Shown here: piece after piece, positions 10,891-24,682 of the stretch
Position numbering within the stretch: position 1 is the first letter of the stretch
How the letters are laid out: each line of letters begins with the position of its first letter
NCBI RefSeq assembly: GCF_950023065.1
Contig: NC_088680.1
Location: 15,984,559 to 16,048,558 of the forward strand
Direction: 5' to 3'
From: Planococcus citri
Taxonomy: Eukaryota > Arthropoda > Insecta > Hemiptera > Pseudococcidae
DNA length: 64,000 nt
Program-made: the position numbers and the translations under genes
Notes under the pieces: generated by a model
The model's database searches: none
What the model was told of the DNA's origin: nothing
What the model saw: the letters and a program-made list of their open reading frames with translations, nothing else

Positions 10891-12900
10891 CTAATATTAA
10901 GTATGCGCGATAAACAAACGAAAAAAAATATTTTAATGGGTTTTTTATTCCACTTGTCACGCCAACACCACCACCAGACCAATCAACAGGTACGCGAACT
11001 GTTGCTATATTCACAGTTTCACACCATTACGACTTACGAGAGCCCGTCGCGTCGTGTCAGTTTCGTCGCGAAATCACAGGTAGAATATTCGTCGTATTCT
11101 CGTGAATAATTATTCGTACTCTCGTACAGCACACAACAAAACGAACGAACAGCACAGCTTGACGCGAATAGTTACAAGTTGGTACTACCAATAATACCAC
11201 ACACCGGTTAATAAAACCTCATTTTGTGATACATTAATTAGGCTAATAAATCTTTATCTTATATTCTCTCTCTCGTGTGTAGTGTTTTTATCGCGACGAC
11301 CGACGATATTATTTTTTTTTCAAGCACATACGAGTAGCAACAAGTGTATGAATTTTCACGTACACCTAAGTTCTTCGTAATCACATCTTATTCTACGAAA
11401 ATTTTTTCGAAAAAATTCACTTATGGGTTGCAAATTTTCCTCGAGATGAGTTGAAATCGAGAGGAAGAGGACGACGAGCCATGGTCCTCTCATATCTGGT
11501 CATCTTCATCACTCTCGTACAGTACGAACGTACAATTAAAGACAATCAAACGAATTGAAACGGGTCGAAATCCTTGAACTTTCAAGAACCGTGTCATTTC
11601 TAATTAATTTTTAATTTCTCGAAGAATAAAAAAAAAAAAGAGAAATAATAATAATATACTACGGTATAAGTATAAGCTATTTATGATGACGCCGCATTCG
11701 GATCAGTGCAATGGAAAAATATGTGCAGGGATATGGACTCGAACGAGTATACGTATATCGAGTAAACAATACACTTAAACTTACCACCACTGACCACTGG
11801 CCATTCGATTATATCCAAAGACGGTGGCGATGGTGATGGCGGCGACCTTTGCCAGCACAATACGAAAAAATTTTCAATGCACTAGACGTACTCGTATACT
11901 CTACGTGTATCCATATCTCTATCTATGGACACATATGGTCGTCAACATCGTCAACATCGTCATCGTCAACCTCACAGCATCACATAACCCCACTGGCCAT
12001 CGATTATAAGGTAAAAAAATAACACATCTACTACCACAACAATCGAGAAAACCACACCATGGACTGCTTCGTACTTCGTTGTATTTGTAGTTGTCGTCGA
12101 TCGATCGATTACATTTTCCAAGTATTATTCTCCGCATTAGTTACGGAATTAAATGACTAGGTAATTGTAGAGCCTGCTGCAGGTACCTCTACCTAGTACC
12201 TCTCCTAGGCTGTTGTAAGACGCGACCATAAGCGACAGCAACTACAGCAGCCTCAGCCCCCAGTCCCCCGTCTCAATGATGCTGATTTTTATGGTTTGTA
12301 AAGTACGAGTACCTACATAGATAGAGCTAGGTAGGATAGAGTTATCATAATGTGGTTTAGGTTTTGGTTTAGTTTCATATTTTTTTTTTTTACTCGCCTC
12401 CATTAGGTGTTTATAAATACATGAGCGAGGTACAGAGGCTACAGGTACTTTCACAAATGGTTTTGTCCACTCTTCGCAGTCTTCGGTGTGTATACTTTGT
12501 AAATGAAAAGAATGGGAATTGGGATGGAGGAGCTGACCGAGACAGGAGAAGGGTAATGGAGCAGTAGAGACTGCGACTAGAGGAGACCGCCAACAGCTCG
12601 TGGAGTATCGTTGTCGTCTCGTTATGGATAAATGAGTCTATTAACGAGTCTACGAAAATATTCGACGACTACGAGACTACGACCAATGTCCCAAATATTT
12701 TTTTTTTACTTCGAATAACTCGTAGGTAGGTGAATATTTTAAGAACGTGAAGCACGTGTTTATAGTGCATTCTGTTGCGAGTTTTTTGAATATTTATATC
12801 GATGGGAAATTTTCATTAAGACATTTTTAATTTCATTCATCCTTCGTTCTCATGTACAAATACAATAGATGAAGATTTTGTCAAAAGCCTCGTACCTCAA
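10850..12900. other. Less repetitive island, possible promoter region
   Basis: About 2 kb of mixed-composition DNA containing many CG dinucleotides (CGTCGCG, TCGTCGATCGATCGATT) and almost none of the A/T satellites that surround it. No coding exon is convincing. CACGTG-like and ACGAGTA motifs recur. It is a reasonable place for a promoter or enhancers of a minus-strand gene to the left, which is inference only. Confidence 0.3.
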
Positions 12901-13844
12901 AAATACATTCAGATTGCCCATTAAATTCACTACAAAAAATTCAAAAATCCTCAATTGAAGCCAATTTTGCAATTTTTAACATTTTTGGACCTAAAAACAC
13001 CTTCTATAGATGTACTCAAAGTGAAAGTCTTAATCATTGAATCCATGTTTCACTTCTGTAAGAACCTCTAGTAGTAGTTTCAGAGTTGAAAAAGTCAAAG
13101 TCACAAAAAAGTGTAAAAATAAAAACAATACCTATGATTTAAAAATGTGCAAGGATTCGACCCCCCTTTTCTTCTTCTCGGTCGCTCATGTCGTGAAAGA
13201 CAAGACTCACGTCATGTCCAAAATTTGGAAAGTATTCGCTTCATTTTTTATCCAAAAAAATATGTATGTACTTGACCAGACGGATTTTCACAGTTTTTGA
13301 AAACTTCCTCCATTCCCTTCTCAAAGGGCGTCAATAAGATCAAATTCTCCGCACTTTACTGTTCATGTACCTGTACCTATTTTTCATTTTTCACGAAGAC
13401 AAAATTCGCGAAAATAATTATTGTAAATGAAGGCGTTCAACCCCCGCCCCCCCACGATCTGTTCCAAAACCCTATTAACCTACCCAAATACGTATATATT
13501 GATAATTCATGTATTCACTCCAATTTTCTATTGAACTTTTTTTTTAATTGGACAAATTTTCATGATTTTTAGATTTAAAAAAGAACTCATTGAAAAGCGA
13601 TACCCTCACTTCCAAAACTTCAAGTATTTACTTCTATTTTTAGCAACATTTCTTTTCAATTAGAAGGATTTTCATTGTTTCTGAAAACTTTAGGGCACAT
13701 GCCCCCCCCCCCAATCCACAGGCTTCAATAAGATTTAGGTTTTATGAGCTTTGCTGTTAATGTACATAGTACTTTATTCCAGTTTCTGAATTCACAAAAA
13801 ATGCTAATTTCAAATGAAAGCATTCCATTCTTTTGTTCCTTCAT
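12901..13844. other. AT-rich non-coding DNA with C tracts
   Basis: No gene is supported. Similar sentence-like blocks ending in C tracts (about 13161, 13440, 13701) suggest a degenerate repeat of about 270 bp: GTACATAGTACTTTATTCC, ATTTTCATTGTTT and AACTTC recur between them. Confidence 0.35.
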
Positions 13845-15060
13845 TTTTAGCGAATCATTCGCCAACGAATTGATTATTTCATTAATTTGTGAATCAATTC
13901 GTTCGCGAAGGAGTCACTTGAACGAACCAATTCGTTCGTGAATGATTCACCAAAAATTGATCAAATGAATCGATTCGTTCGCAAACGAGTCACTTATACG
14001 AACTAATTCGTTCGCGAATGATTCGCCAAAATTATTCAATTCGTTCGTGAATGATTCACCAAAAATAAATAATCGATTCGTTCGCGAACGAGTCACTTAT
14101 AAAAATCAATTCGTTCGCGAATGATTCACCAAAAATTACTCAATTCGTTCGCGAATGATTCACCAAAAATTACTCAATTCGTTCGTGAATGATTCATTAA
14201 AAAAATGAATTAAATAAATCGATTCGTTCGCGAATGATTCATCAAAAATTATACAATTTGTTCGCGAATAATGCACCAAAAATTATTCAATTCGTTCGTG
14301 AATGATTCACCAAAAATTGATAAAATTAATCAATTCGTTCGCGAATGATGCTTCAAAAATGATTGAATTCGTTCGCGAATGATCCATTAAAAATTATACT
14401 GATCCATCAAAAATTATACAATTTATTCGCGAAAGATGCACCAAAAATGAATTAATTGAACCAATTCGTTCGCGAACGAGTCACTTATAAGAATCAATTC
14501 ATTCGCGAATGATTCACCAAAAATTATTGAATTCGTTCGCGAATGATAAACCAAAAATTATTCAGTTCGTTCGTGAATGATTCACCCAAAATTATTAAAA
14601 TTAATCAATTCGTTCGCGAACGAGTTATTTATATGAATCAATTCGTTCGCGAATGATTCACCAAAAATTATTGAATTCGTTCGCGAATAATTCACCAAAA
14701 ATTATTCAACTCGTTCGTGAATGATTCACCCAAAATTATTGAAATGAATCAATTCGTTCGCGAAAGAGTCACTTATATGAATCAATTCGTTCGCGAATGA
14801 TTCACCAAAAATTATTCAATTCGTTCGTGAATGATTCACCCAAAATTATTAAATGAATCAATTCGTTCGCGAACGAGTCACTTATATGAATCAATTCGTT
14901 CGCGAATGATTCCCCAAAAATTATTCAATTCGTTCGTGAATGATTCACCAGAAATGAATTAAATGAAATTCGTTCGCCAATGATTCACCAAAAATTATTG
15001 AATTCGTTTGTGAATGATTCTCTAAAAATTATTCAATTCGTTCGTGAATGATTCACCTAG
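13845..15060 (+). repeat. Satellite array built on the TCGTTCGCGAACGA palindrome
   Basis: About 35 copies of TTCGTTCGCGAATGATTCA or close variants, spaced roughly 33-37 bases apart by CCAAAAATTATTCAA. The block also includes an alternating variant with TCGTTCGCGAACGAGTCACT. The core TCGTTCGCGAACGA is a perfect 14-base palindrome. Copies differ at single positions (CGTGAA for CGCGAA, for example), so the array is old enough to have diverged while the core stayed recognisable. The same family appears at 35540-36170 and, mostly in the opposite orientation, at 61310-62410. Confidence 0.9.
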
Positions 15061-16440
15061 AAATCAATCCAAAACCCCCATACTACGGGCGTAATAATCT
15101 TATAATTATAAACATCCTTCCCCCCACCCCACCAAAAAAAAGGATTTATTTGTACTCCAATTCTTTTTAAATTGGACCGATTTTTACGATTTTGAAATTT
15201 TGTGGGCATTTTCTGTTTGTATTATTATTTCTGTTATTTTTTTTTTTTTGTTTTTTGTGAGAGAAAACAGAGTCAAATTCTGATTTTTAACTGCTCTCTA
15301 ACCCACCCTTCTCCAAGGGTCCTTTTGAGATCAAAATTATTCCTCTATTTTTTTTTTTTTTTTATTCAGCTTTAGGGTGAAAAATAGTCAAAGAAACTAC
15401 ATTTATGTAGTAGAGATAAAATTTTAGCAAGAAAGATTTTTTTTCAGTTTGACCTCAATTTTGAAGGCTAATTAATTTTTAGACTACAAAAAAGTAATTT
15501 CGGAATTCTTTAGCTAAGAAAAACCTGTTTTATTAGTACCACAAGTGATTTCCACCAGAATTGAGGCATCTACTGAAATTAATTCCTCAAGTCCAAGTTT
15601 CATGCGAGGGGGTGGGTTCCAGAAAGTCCCAACGTGTTGGTTTGATGGTAGGATATTTTTCCACAGACCAAAAAAAAAATGAAATTATAAACATTTTATG
15701 AAAATATGCTCACAAAAAATCGTCTCTCCTTCCATCTCTCAAGCTATAAAAAGAACACAAGAGAGGGCAATATGGAATCATTTGATACACAGAACAATGA
15801 ACATGGTAATGGTATATCAGCTGATATGGCTTCCAGAAAGAAAGCAAGCTCGAGGGTTGGGGATCTACATTCTACACCCACGTTTATACTCTAAATTGAC
15901 GTAGAATTCAATTCCCCAGACACACATGGACTGGAGACCTTTCAAATATTATGTTAATGATATTTTATTCGTATATGTACATACTTCGTACGCGGAGATT
16001 ATTATGGCAAACAATAGCCCGACCCTAAAATTCGGCGTACGAGGGTGGGAGTCCCTTAGCCCTTACACCCTTCTGGTTCAATTCGAACGAAAGTAGGATT
16101 TTGCGAATAAAAGCTATAAGTATCTAACGTCGATACGTTTCTTCTCTTTTCGAACACTTGTAAATTTTTAAAAAAACTTTCAAAATTAATTAGCACAATT
16201 TTTTTTAAAAATTTATTAGCAGATCTTTACATCATGTGATGAAATAAGTGATGACCAATTTTAATGAAAAACTAGCGAAACGTATCATTGAAAGTCGAAT
16301 ATTTTATCAGTAAATAGATAGGTCGGTACCACAAAATTAAAAATTGATATAATCTACTACTACTACTGTTGATAAGTCTGCATTCTAAATTGATGTAATA
16401 ATATTCACTAGGTAGGTACACTTTTACATAAACTCTTCGC
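15061..16440. other. Non-coding DNA
   Basis: T-rich runs and C tracts (about 15120-15130) are followed by a mixed-composition stretch at 15700-16140. No exon is supported. Confidence 0.35.
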
Positions 16441-17960
16441 AAATTTCCATGAAATTTCATTACCTTTTCCCTAATTTTCAATAATTTTTACTTATTTTTA
16501 AACATTTTTACATCATTTTAACACGTTTTTGTTTTTTCATGGATTTTAATCAATTTTTACTGAAATTTTATCATATTTTTATAGCGATTTACAGTGTTTT
16601 TTTAATGATTTTTTTGGTGTTTTCACATCACTTTAGACTACTTTTTCTGCAAAATTTTTCATGTGTTTTGGGGAAATTTCATTGAAATAAATTTTTGCAC
16701 TATTTCAACATAATTTTTAAACTTTTACGCGGATTTTTAAACAAATTTTATCATTTTTAAATGATTGCATGCAGCATTTTAAATTATTTTCATGATTTTT
16801 TTTTTTTACTTCGCTTTAGCACTATTTTCACTCTTTTTTTTACACATTTTGGCAAGTTTCGCAGAAAATTTAAATGCTTTTTTGAGCAATTTTACATAAT
16901 TTTAACAATATTGTTTTCAACCATCATGTTCGTGCATTTTTGACTACTGAAATTTCACTGTTTTTGACCAATTTATGGAGTTTTTGAATGCTTCAGTGAG
17001 TGTTTTCTCATCATTTAAGCATAATTTTTACACTTTTTTTGGGGGCTTTCTTGATGCATTTTTTAAAAATTGTGTCAATTTTAACTATACTCTAATATCT
17101 TTTTCTGCGATTTTAGATCAGTTTAACAAGTTTTTACTGCTTTTGAGAGCACTTTTGCCAAATTTCAATCATCAATGAAATTTCATCATTATTTTTTACT
17201 AAAATTTGAGAGAGTAATACTAATAAAATGTTCATTTTTTTTTGTATGTATCTTCACATTATTTTAGAACAATTTTCACTTTTTAAGCATGTTTGTGGAT
17301 TTTGTTGAAATTTTGTCATTTTTTATCATCAACGTTTTTTTGTACATTTTTAAAAAGTGTCACTACTTCTCGTTAATTTTCAGTTTTTTAATGTTTTAAA
17401 TTTTTCATCATTTTGACACATTTTCATCACTTTTTCGCACATTTTTGACTTTCACTGAAATTCTATCATTTGTCAACAATTTACAGAAAATTTTAAAAGC
17501 TTGTATGCGTCTTCTTATTTTTATTTTTATTTTTATTTTTTTTTCAAATTTCGCGTTCGTAGAAATATTTTGATACTTAATATCTAGTTTTTTAATGCTC
17601 TTGAGGTAACTTTACAATATTTTAGCAATTTTCAGACACTTTTTCGAGCATTTTTAGCCAATTTCATTCAAATTTCACTTCCCACTTCTTGTAATTTTCT
17701 GTTACCTATTTTAGGTTTTTTTCTTATTATTTTTTAAAAAACTCCAGTTTTTGTCAAAGTTTGTTATTTTTTGTCAATTTTTAGTAATTTTAGTTCTGTT
17801 TAGCTTCATTTCATATCATTTCAACACATTTACAACACTTTTGGAAAATTTTACTGATGTTTCATCAATATTTCGATGATTTACAGTGTTTTTGAATAAT
17901 CAGTGAGGGTCAATACGAGCAGATTTTATTTTTCAATAATAATACACATCAAAATGGAAG
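16441..17960. repeat. Degenerate T-rich satellite (ATTTTTACATCATTTTAACAC type)
   Basis: Variants of TTTTTACATCATTTTAACAC, TTTTTGATGATTT and GAAATTTCATCATTTTT recur every few tens of bases across about 1.5 kb. The same family occurs at 55140-55500 (TTTTTACATTATTTTAACGC). Translations are low-complexity F/I/L/S and are not genes. Confidence 0.6.
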
Positions 17961-18059
17961 GAAATTTCTTTTTCTTTTTAAATGTTTTGTGCAACTTACA
18001 AATTGAATTAGCTAAGCAGCTAATTTTCAAATAAAAATGATTACGTCTTGAATATTAAT

Positions 18060-18380
18060 TTATTTAATTTATTTAACCACGCCGTGTACAGCCGTTTGGC
18101 TAGAGACGTGGAGACAATTTGGAGTTAGATTTTGTTGTACAGATCGATTTCTTTCAGGAAGGTAAGGAGTCTAAGGTTTTGAGTATTACTGTCAGACAGT
18201 AGAGATTCAAGAGTGGGGTTTGGAATTAGGCGATTTCTTTCAGAATGGAATTTTGGGCATTCGGTTATTAGGTGGTTAATTGAGATAGGGATATTGCAGA
18301 TTTCGCACAATGGTTTAGGTAATTTATTTAGGATATGGCCATGAGAAAGTAAGGAGTGGCCTGTTCGAAGTCTGAACAAA
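18060..18380 (-). mobile_element. 5'-truncated non-LTR retrotransposon (LINE) 3' end
   Basis: Minus-strand sequence holding the last about 84 codons of a reverse-transcriptase ORF followed by a short 3' region rich in AATTTATTTAA. The coding similarity starts abruptly near 18380, as expected of 5' truncation during target-primed reverse transcription. Target-site duplications were not resolved. Confidence 0.7.
18125..18379 (-). pseudogene. LINE reverse-transcriptase ORF, C-terminal fragment
   Basis: About 84 residues with the features of the C-terminal tail of arthropod Jockey/I-type ORF2 proteins: RLRTGHSLLSHGHILNKL leads into a Cys/His cluster (CEICNIPISINHLITEC, with the pattern C-x2-C-x8-H-x4-C), then CPKFHSERNRL and a leucine-rich end (LRLLTFLKEIDLYNKI). 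Endonuclease and polymerase domains are absent, so the fragment is dead. Family placement is from memory of the motif. Confidence 0.75.
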
Positions 18381-21300
18381 ATGACTTCATCTTTTCGAGA
18401 TGTTTGGAATTCTAAGCAAAAAATTGTCAGAATAAAATTTGTTCAATTTTCTAACAAGCTTCCCATTTTATTGATCATTTCAAAAACTGTGATCAATTTG
18501 AAAAATTTACGCAAGCCTCCATTAAATTATGAGTTGAGCAAAAAATCAAAAAATTTAATTTTGTCCGTTTTTCAATGAGCGTTGTCATTTGTCAACCACC
18601 AATATTACATATTTTGAAAAAGTGCAATCTGCTCCTTCAGTTTTAACGATAGGCAACACCTTAATCAAACGTTTTTTTTTCTTGTCATTGGTGGTACCCT
18701 AACCCCTACGCAGTATTTGACGACCATTCCAAGACAAGTGCACAAGTGGACTCTCTTTAGAGCAAAAGTAAGAAAGCTAGGTATATATTTTGGAACAATT
18801 TCAATTCAATTCTCATATGCAAAAGATATTCGATACATTATATTTTAGGTACGTGATTTATCTCGACACTTTATTGATTTTCAATCACTTACGAGTTAGT
18901 CAAACTTTCCTTCGGATAATTTCTAAATCAATTAAAAAAAAAAAAAAAACATTGAATATTTATCCATATTCATATTCGATTATTTCAATTCCACGAATAA
19001 AAACACATACCTATCTTTACCGATGATTCAATCATTCAACTCAACTCGTCTCAAAATTATCATCACACGTAATAAACATCATAGGTATTTACATTATTAT
19101 CCTCAAATTCATTTCCGATCACCCAAGTATTTCAACCACTACGTAATCTTACCTTCCTACCACTATCATTTCACTTTCTATAAACGATACCCCAATAAGA
19201 TAATCCACCACAACAATCAGGTAGGTAGATCTAGGTAACAAAACACAATTCAACTTACCCTTGAAGTTTACTCGCATGTCCCATACCAGGCATATTTGAT
19301 AATTCCACTCGACTCGAACTCTCGAACCAAATATACAAAAAGACAGAAACACTCGAAACCCAGACGGAAGTCTACGGCACTCGATTAATAATACGAAGAT
19401 CAACGACAATACATCCAGCACCGTATACCGCACTATAAGGTAGTATATAACTCGATAAACGCAGCTAGGATGCCACTCAGCGTGCTCAGCAGTCAGCACT
19501 CAATATGCACAAAAAAAACCGAGCCATTTAGTTAATAAGTAGAAGTAGAAGTACTCGTAAATTGCGCTAATAATGCAATAAGAATTGGCGGCGGCTGTGG
19601 CGGTTCCAGTCACGTAATCGGTGAAATATGATACTATCGAATAAGCAATTTTGGAATCACTGTTTATAAACAGAGTATCCGGTTCGAGAATATTTTATTA
19701 TATAAAAGAATGAAAAAAAAAGAGTAAAAAAGATAGCTAGGTAATTCCAAGTTGAATTTTCTAACCGATAGACGTTCTGTATTAGACACGGTGACGCTGA
19801 GACGCAAACACTGGGCTAAATTAGTCTACCTGAGCTGCTGTGCTGAGCACGTGTTCTGGCATCGAACTGCATCGATTAACTTGGGATAGGTTTTATAGCT
19901 CATAGCTCGTGGTGTAGTCGCAAAATCATCGCCCGACTCGACCCGATGCAATCCAGACTCCGATTTCCGTTAAATAAACCCTTATTAGGATTTAATAAAA
20001 ATGGCCGACGAACGTAGCCCTACATGCACATAGAGAGAGAGAGTGAACCACCGCTATGCATAAGGGTTGCAGCTACAAGCTACAAAGCTACCGGCTACGA
20101 TACGATACGATGCATATTGTAGTGAATTTCATACATGGAATTATAAAATCGTAAGTCTAGGTATCGAAAAACATAGTAATAGGTAATACGATCACTCACC
20201 ATTCGTGTTTATTGCTGTGGTGATACTTCATCGATGATCGAATCAAATTACTACGATCTCTGGAGTCTCGAGTTGTATAGTTGTATACGATTTTAAAACA
20301 CGTAAACCAACGTTATCCGCGTAAGAAGCTGCAAAAGGCACCGGGCACGATCACAACAATGGTACTTGTAGAATCTTCATTCTTCTCATCCGAAGTTCCG
20401 ACAACAATGAGTCATTGTACCGTTCATTGTTGTGGGTTAGTTATTCGTACTATACGATGAGGTGGATGAGGTGAGATGTGTGAGATCTTTTTCAGTATTT
20501 TTGTTTACATCGTCTTCGTTCGGGTTCGGGAACGATTCGTGTTTCACGTGGTGGGATACGTATTCGGATGCTGGATACACCTGAAGGGTAGATTCGTTCG
20601 TGTTACGTAATCAGCTGATGAGATTTTGGGAAGGTAAAGATCGGAATTAGGATACCTGGCGACTGGCATGGTTCTCTGGTTCTGCTGTGTGTGGTATGAC
20701 TTGCTATGTGTGCCTCTACGATGAATTGAATGTGTGCCTTCTTTTTTTATTCGTCATTTCTGTAATTAAACGTTAAATTGGTCTTTTTATGGTGCATTTA
20801 TAACTGGATCTGGTTCGTTTGATTTAATTATTTTAACGAGCTTTACCTGAGTATAATACGTATGAGGTGTAGAGTGTAGAGTGCAGATGAGATTGAGATA
20901 TCCACTGCAGATGAAGATGGAAGGAAGCATGAAGGAAGTATTCTAAATGGTCGAGTGGTGAATTTTATCGTATGTACGTTTTGTTTTGTCGGTCAGTCTG
21001 CACATTTACGTAGAATTTTTCTGAAAATAAATTTGTTAAAAATATGGTAATTGCGATTTGTTAACATTTCAGTGTCATTAAATCGTCGATAATTTGAACA
21101 CGTGTGTTTGATTTACTATATTTGGATGGGTTTAGAATGTTTGGACAATGGTAAGTATTATTTTAGCCTAGTTTTTATTTTTTCTCTTCTGAGAACTTCT
21201 ATAATTATGCTGATTGAGAATATGTTCACTTACTATGCGATTATTAATCCGAGCATCCAGTTTTTGAATTGAAACGACCACTAGAAATGAACGATACGGT

Positions 21301-21539
21301 GGAAAGCTGAAGTTCAATTCTCGATCAGATGGATACAGGTGTGCTTTTTTGGACTGGAGGTGAACTTTTGTGAAAAAAAGAGAACAAAGTAATAGAAATG
21401 ATTATAAAGCACGATATTCAATGATTTTGACTTAATCGTAAAATACTATTTTTTGATGTCAAACTGCTCTCACCTTCAGCTCTATACGCTTGGAAACGCA
21501 TCAACATCTCAACAATTATCCAAACGATATTCAAGACTA
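18381..21539. other. Non-coding DNA, mixed-composition island at 18.8-21.5 kb
   Basis: About 18780-21500 is less repetitive and richer in CG than the surrounding DNA. On the minus strand, donor-like junctions are visible at 19258 (CTTCAAGG|GTAAG) and at 20199 (CACGAATG|GTGAGT, where an ATG would sit at the exon end). It may contain 5' non-coding exons and a promoter of a minus-strand gene, but no exon chain could be built. Confidence 0.3.
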
Positions 21540-24500
21540 TGGGTTCATTCCAAAATTCCTGAAAATCAGCTCAAAACGCTAAAATTGTTGGAAAATCGAC
21601 AAATCTTTCAATAATATTGATCAAAAATTGTAAAATTTCGTTCAAAAAATCAATTAAAAATCATAAATAAAATTAGGTATCTACAACTACTGAAGAATGA
21701 TGAAAATTTGATAATTGAAAATTACACTGAACTTGAAACATTTTGAAAATCACCTTGAAATCAATCAAAAAGAAGAGAAAATTATTCCAAAAAAAAATTC
21801 AAAATCAAAAAGTTGACCAAAATCAGCTTTATAAAACGATGGAACATTTTCTAAAAATCAATTTAAAGATTGGAAAATTATTCCAAAATTGATTTACATA
21901 AAAAATGCAGAACTTTTTTGAAATTATCACCGGATCAATTCAAAATTAGAAATTCGTCAAATACATACAATCTTCAAAAAACGATTTAAAAATACAAATT
22001 TCAAAATCTCTTGAAAAATGATGAAAAATTTGAAAATCAATTGATTAAAAATTGCAGAATGATGCTTAAATCGATCGAAAATCGATTTAAAATCGAAAGC
22101 AACTAAAATCATCTGATTTAAAATTGTAGAACAATTCTGAAATTGTTCAAAAATGATTCAAAAGTGTTCCAAATCAAAAGGAAGCTCTATTGAAATCTCC
22201 ATAAAGTTACCAAAATTACGAATTTATTCCAAAATATGCGAAAAAGTTGATCAAAAATTGGACTATCATTCAAAAAATGATCAATAAAATTGATTAAAAA
22301 GTATGCAATGGTTCTAAAATAGTTTGAAAATGAATCAAAATAAAAACTGGTCACAAACCATCTGATTTTAAATTGTAAAACGATTTTAAAATTGTTCAAA
22401 AAATGGATTAAAAATTGAACCATTTTTGATGGAAATTTTGCAGTAAATAGGTAATTTTTAATCATTTTCTTAAAAAAAGCAAATCTTGATGAATTTTTAA
22501 TTTTGCTCGAAGTGCACAATTAGAATCATTTTGCAGTTTTTAAATTAATCCTGAAGTTATTTTACAATTTTTGGTGAATTTGTTCGGAAATTTTGCAATC
22601 AACGGTTTTCACTTTTTCATTAGATCATTTTTCAATTTTTGAAATCCATAATTTGGATAATTTTGAATAAACTTCAAACAATTTAATCGAGTTTCAAAGT
22701 AATTTCTAAATTTTTTTTGATTAAGTATGGTTTACAAGAATTTTTGAAGTAATTTTTCTATTTTATTATTTTTTTGTGGATTATTTTAGACGAGTTGTCA
22801 ATGTTGAATAAATTTTTGATCATTCTTAGAGCCCCTTTGTAATTTTTCTGATCGATTTTTTGCATGTTTTGGAAAATTGCAATTTTGACAAATTGAGTTC
22901 TCGGTTTTGAATCACTTTTTGAAAAATTTTAGAATCAGAGTCATTCTGTGATTTTTAATCAATTTATATAGATGTTTTTTGGACGATCTTCCATTTTTCG
23001 ATCAATTTTTAGCATGTTTTGGGAGATTGCAATTTCAATAATTTCATTACAATTTCAAATGAATTTTCAAAAATTGAAAAACACCTTCAAATATTATAGA
23101 TACTAAAAAAAATTGCAAAATGATTCTAAAATTGTTCAAAAATTGACTCAAAATTTCAAAATCACTTCAAAACTGACTCAAAATTACAAGTATTGGAGAA
23201 TTATTTCAAAATTTAACAAAAATAACTCATAACTGCGAACCTACGAGTATTCAAAAAATTGACCAAAATTGGAAAATGATCTTAAAATTAATTAAAACTT
23301 GCGTTATGATTCTTTGGAAGGAAAATGAATTTGGAATATCTTCGAAATCGCGAAATTGTTCAAAAACTGACACAAAATTTCCAAAATTATCTTACAATTG
23401 ACTCAAAATTGCAAAAAAGTCCAAAAAAATTCCCAAAAATTATTCAAAAATTGGAAAATTATCACAAAATTGAGCAAAAGTTACAAAATGATCAAAAACT
23501 GATTTCAAAATTCCCAGAATCGTGTGTAATGTGACTCAAAATTTAGAATTTACTCAAAAAAAATGAATCAAAAATTGGACTGGGTGATTCTTATATTTGG
23601 AGTGATAAACTCATCTGAAATCATCTCAAAAATGATTTTAAATCACGAATCTATTCCAAAACATTTTGAAAACTGATCTAGAATAAGGAATTTATCCAAA
23701 AATGAGTTTGAAGATCTGAAATTTACTTATTTCACATTGAAAATCCATTCCAAAACATCTAAAAAGTAGATAAATAAACTCATCTAAAACCATCTTTAGA
23801 TTAATGAATCAAAATTGAATATTTTCAAATCTCTTGAATATATCAATCAATTAAAATTGGAAAATCATATTAAAAGTTTCCCAAAAATTGATTAAAAACT
23901 CCAGAAATATTCTGAAATTTTCGACAAAAGAAAAATTACAAAGTGAAAACTTGCCAGAAATGATTTTCAAAATTACTCAAAATTGAAGACTCGATTTAAT
24001 CCTCGAAAAATCAATTGAAAAATGAAAAAATTACTCGAAAATTATCCTACATAATTATTTTATAAGTAAAGTATTGATGAAAAATTCCACAATCATTCTA
24101 CAAACCATCAGAAAGTCAATCTGAAACATTGGATGGAAATTTTTGAATTAATTCGTCTGAAAATGGTCAAAAAATAATTTAAGAATCAAATCGAAAAGTT
24201 GTCAAAATTATTTTTAAAATGATTAAGAATTATTAATTTTTTTCCAAAATTATCCAAAAACAAAATACATAATATAAAATTAGAACATTTTTCAAAATTA
24301 ACTGAACATTGATTCAAAAATTGAAAGTTCAAAATATATTTTTAAAATTTCTTGAGAACTTATTCAAAAAAACTGGCTGGATATTCATTCCAAATTAAAA
24401 ATTCATCTCAACAGGACTTCACTCAGTCACAGAGTAAAATAATTTTCTCCTTTTCCCAAAATTTCATGGAAGTGATCAAACAATTGTCGGTCAAGTTCCA

Positions 24501-24597
24501 AAAAAATCCGCCAAAAAGCATTCCTCCCGGTCCAGATGTGAGAAAATTTTCAATAATATTCTAGATTCCCTGAGAAGTTCAAAATCTGAACTATTTC
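21540..24597. repeat. Degenerate A/T satellite (CAAAATTGATTCAAAATTG type)
   Basis: About 3 kb in which short units such as TCAAAAATTGGAAAATGAT, TTAAAATTGATTCAAAA and AAAATCATCTCAAAATTGA follow each other. The bias changes from A-rich to T-rich (for example at 22540-23000), as if blocks were inverted. No gene is supported. Confidence 0.55.
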
Positions 24598-24648
24598 AAA
24601 AAAAAAAAAAAAAAAAAAAAAAACCAGAATCTTTCAATAATTAGTTCT

Positions 24649-24678
<30 letters not shown>
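24598..24678. repeat. Long A tract facing long T tract (hairpin-forming)
   Basis: A run of about 25 A is separated by about 27 mixed bases from a run of about 28 T. On either strand it could form a long A/T hairpin. It may be the boundary of two oppositely inserted poly(A) elements or an assembly join. Confidence 0.5.

Positions 24679-24682
<4 letters not shown>

Noticed and set aside
13845..15060. CRISPR-like array (regular repeats with spacers)
   Set aside because: The spacers are themselves repeated and similar, the host is eukaryotic, and no cas genes are present. It is a satellite.
19149..19499. Minus-strand frame of 116 codons in a unique island
   Set aside because: It is open and less repetitive, but has no recognisable domain. 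I report only the donor-like site at 19258.
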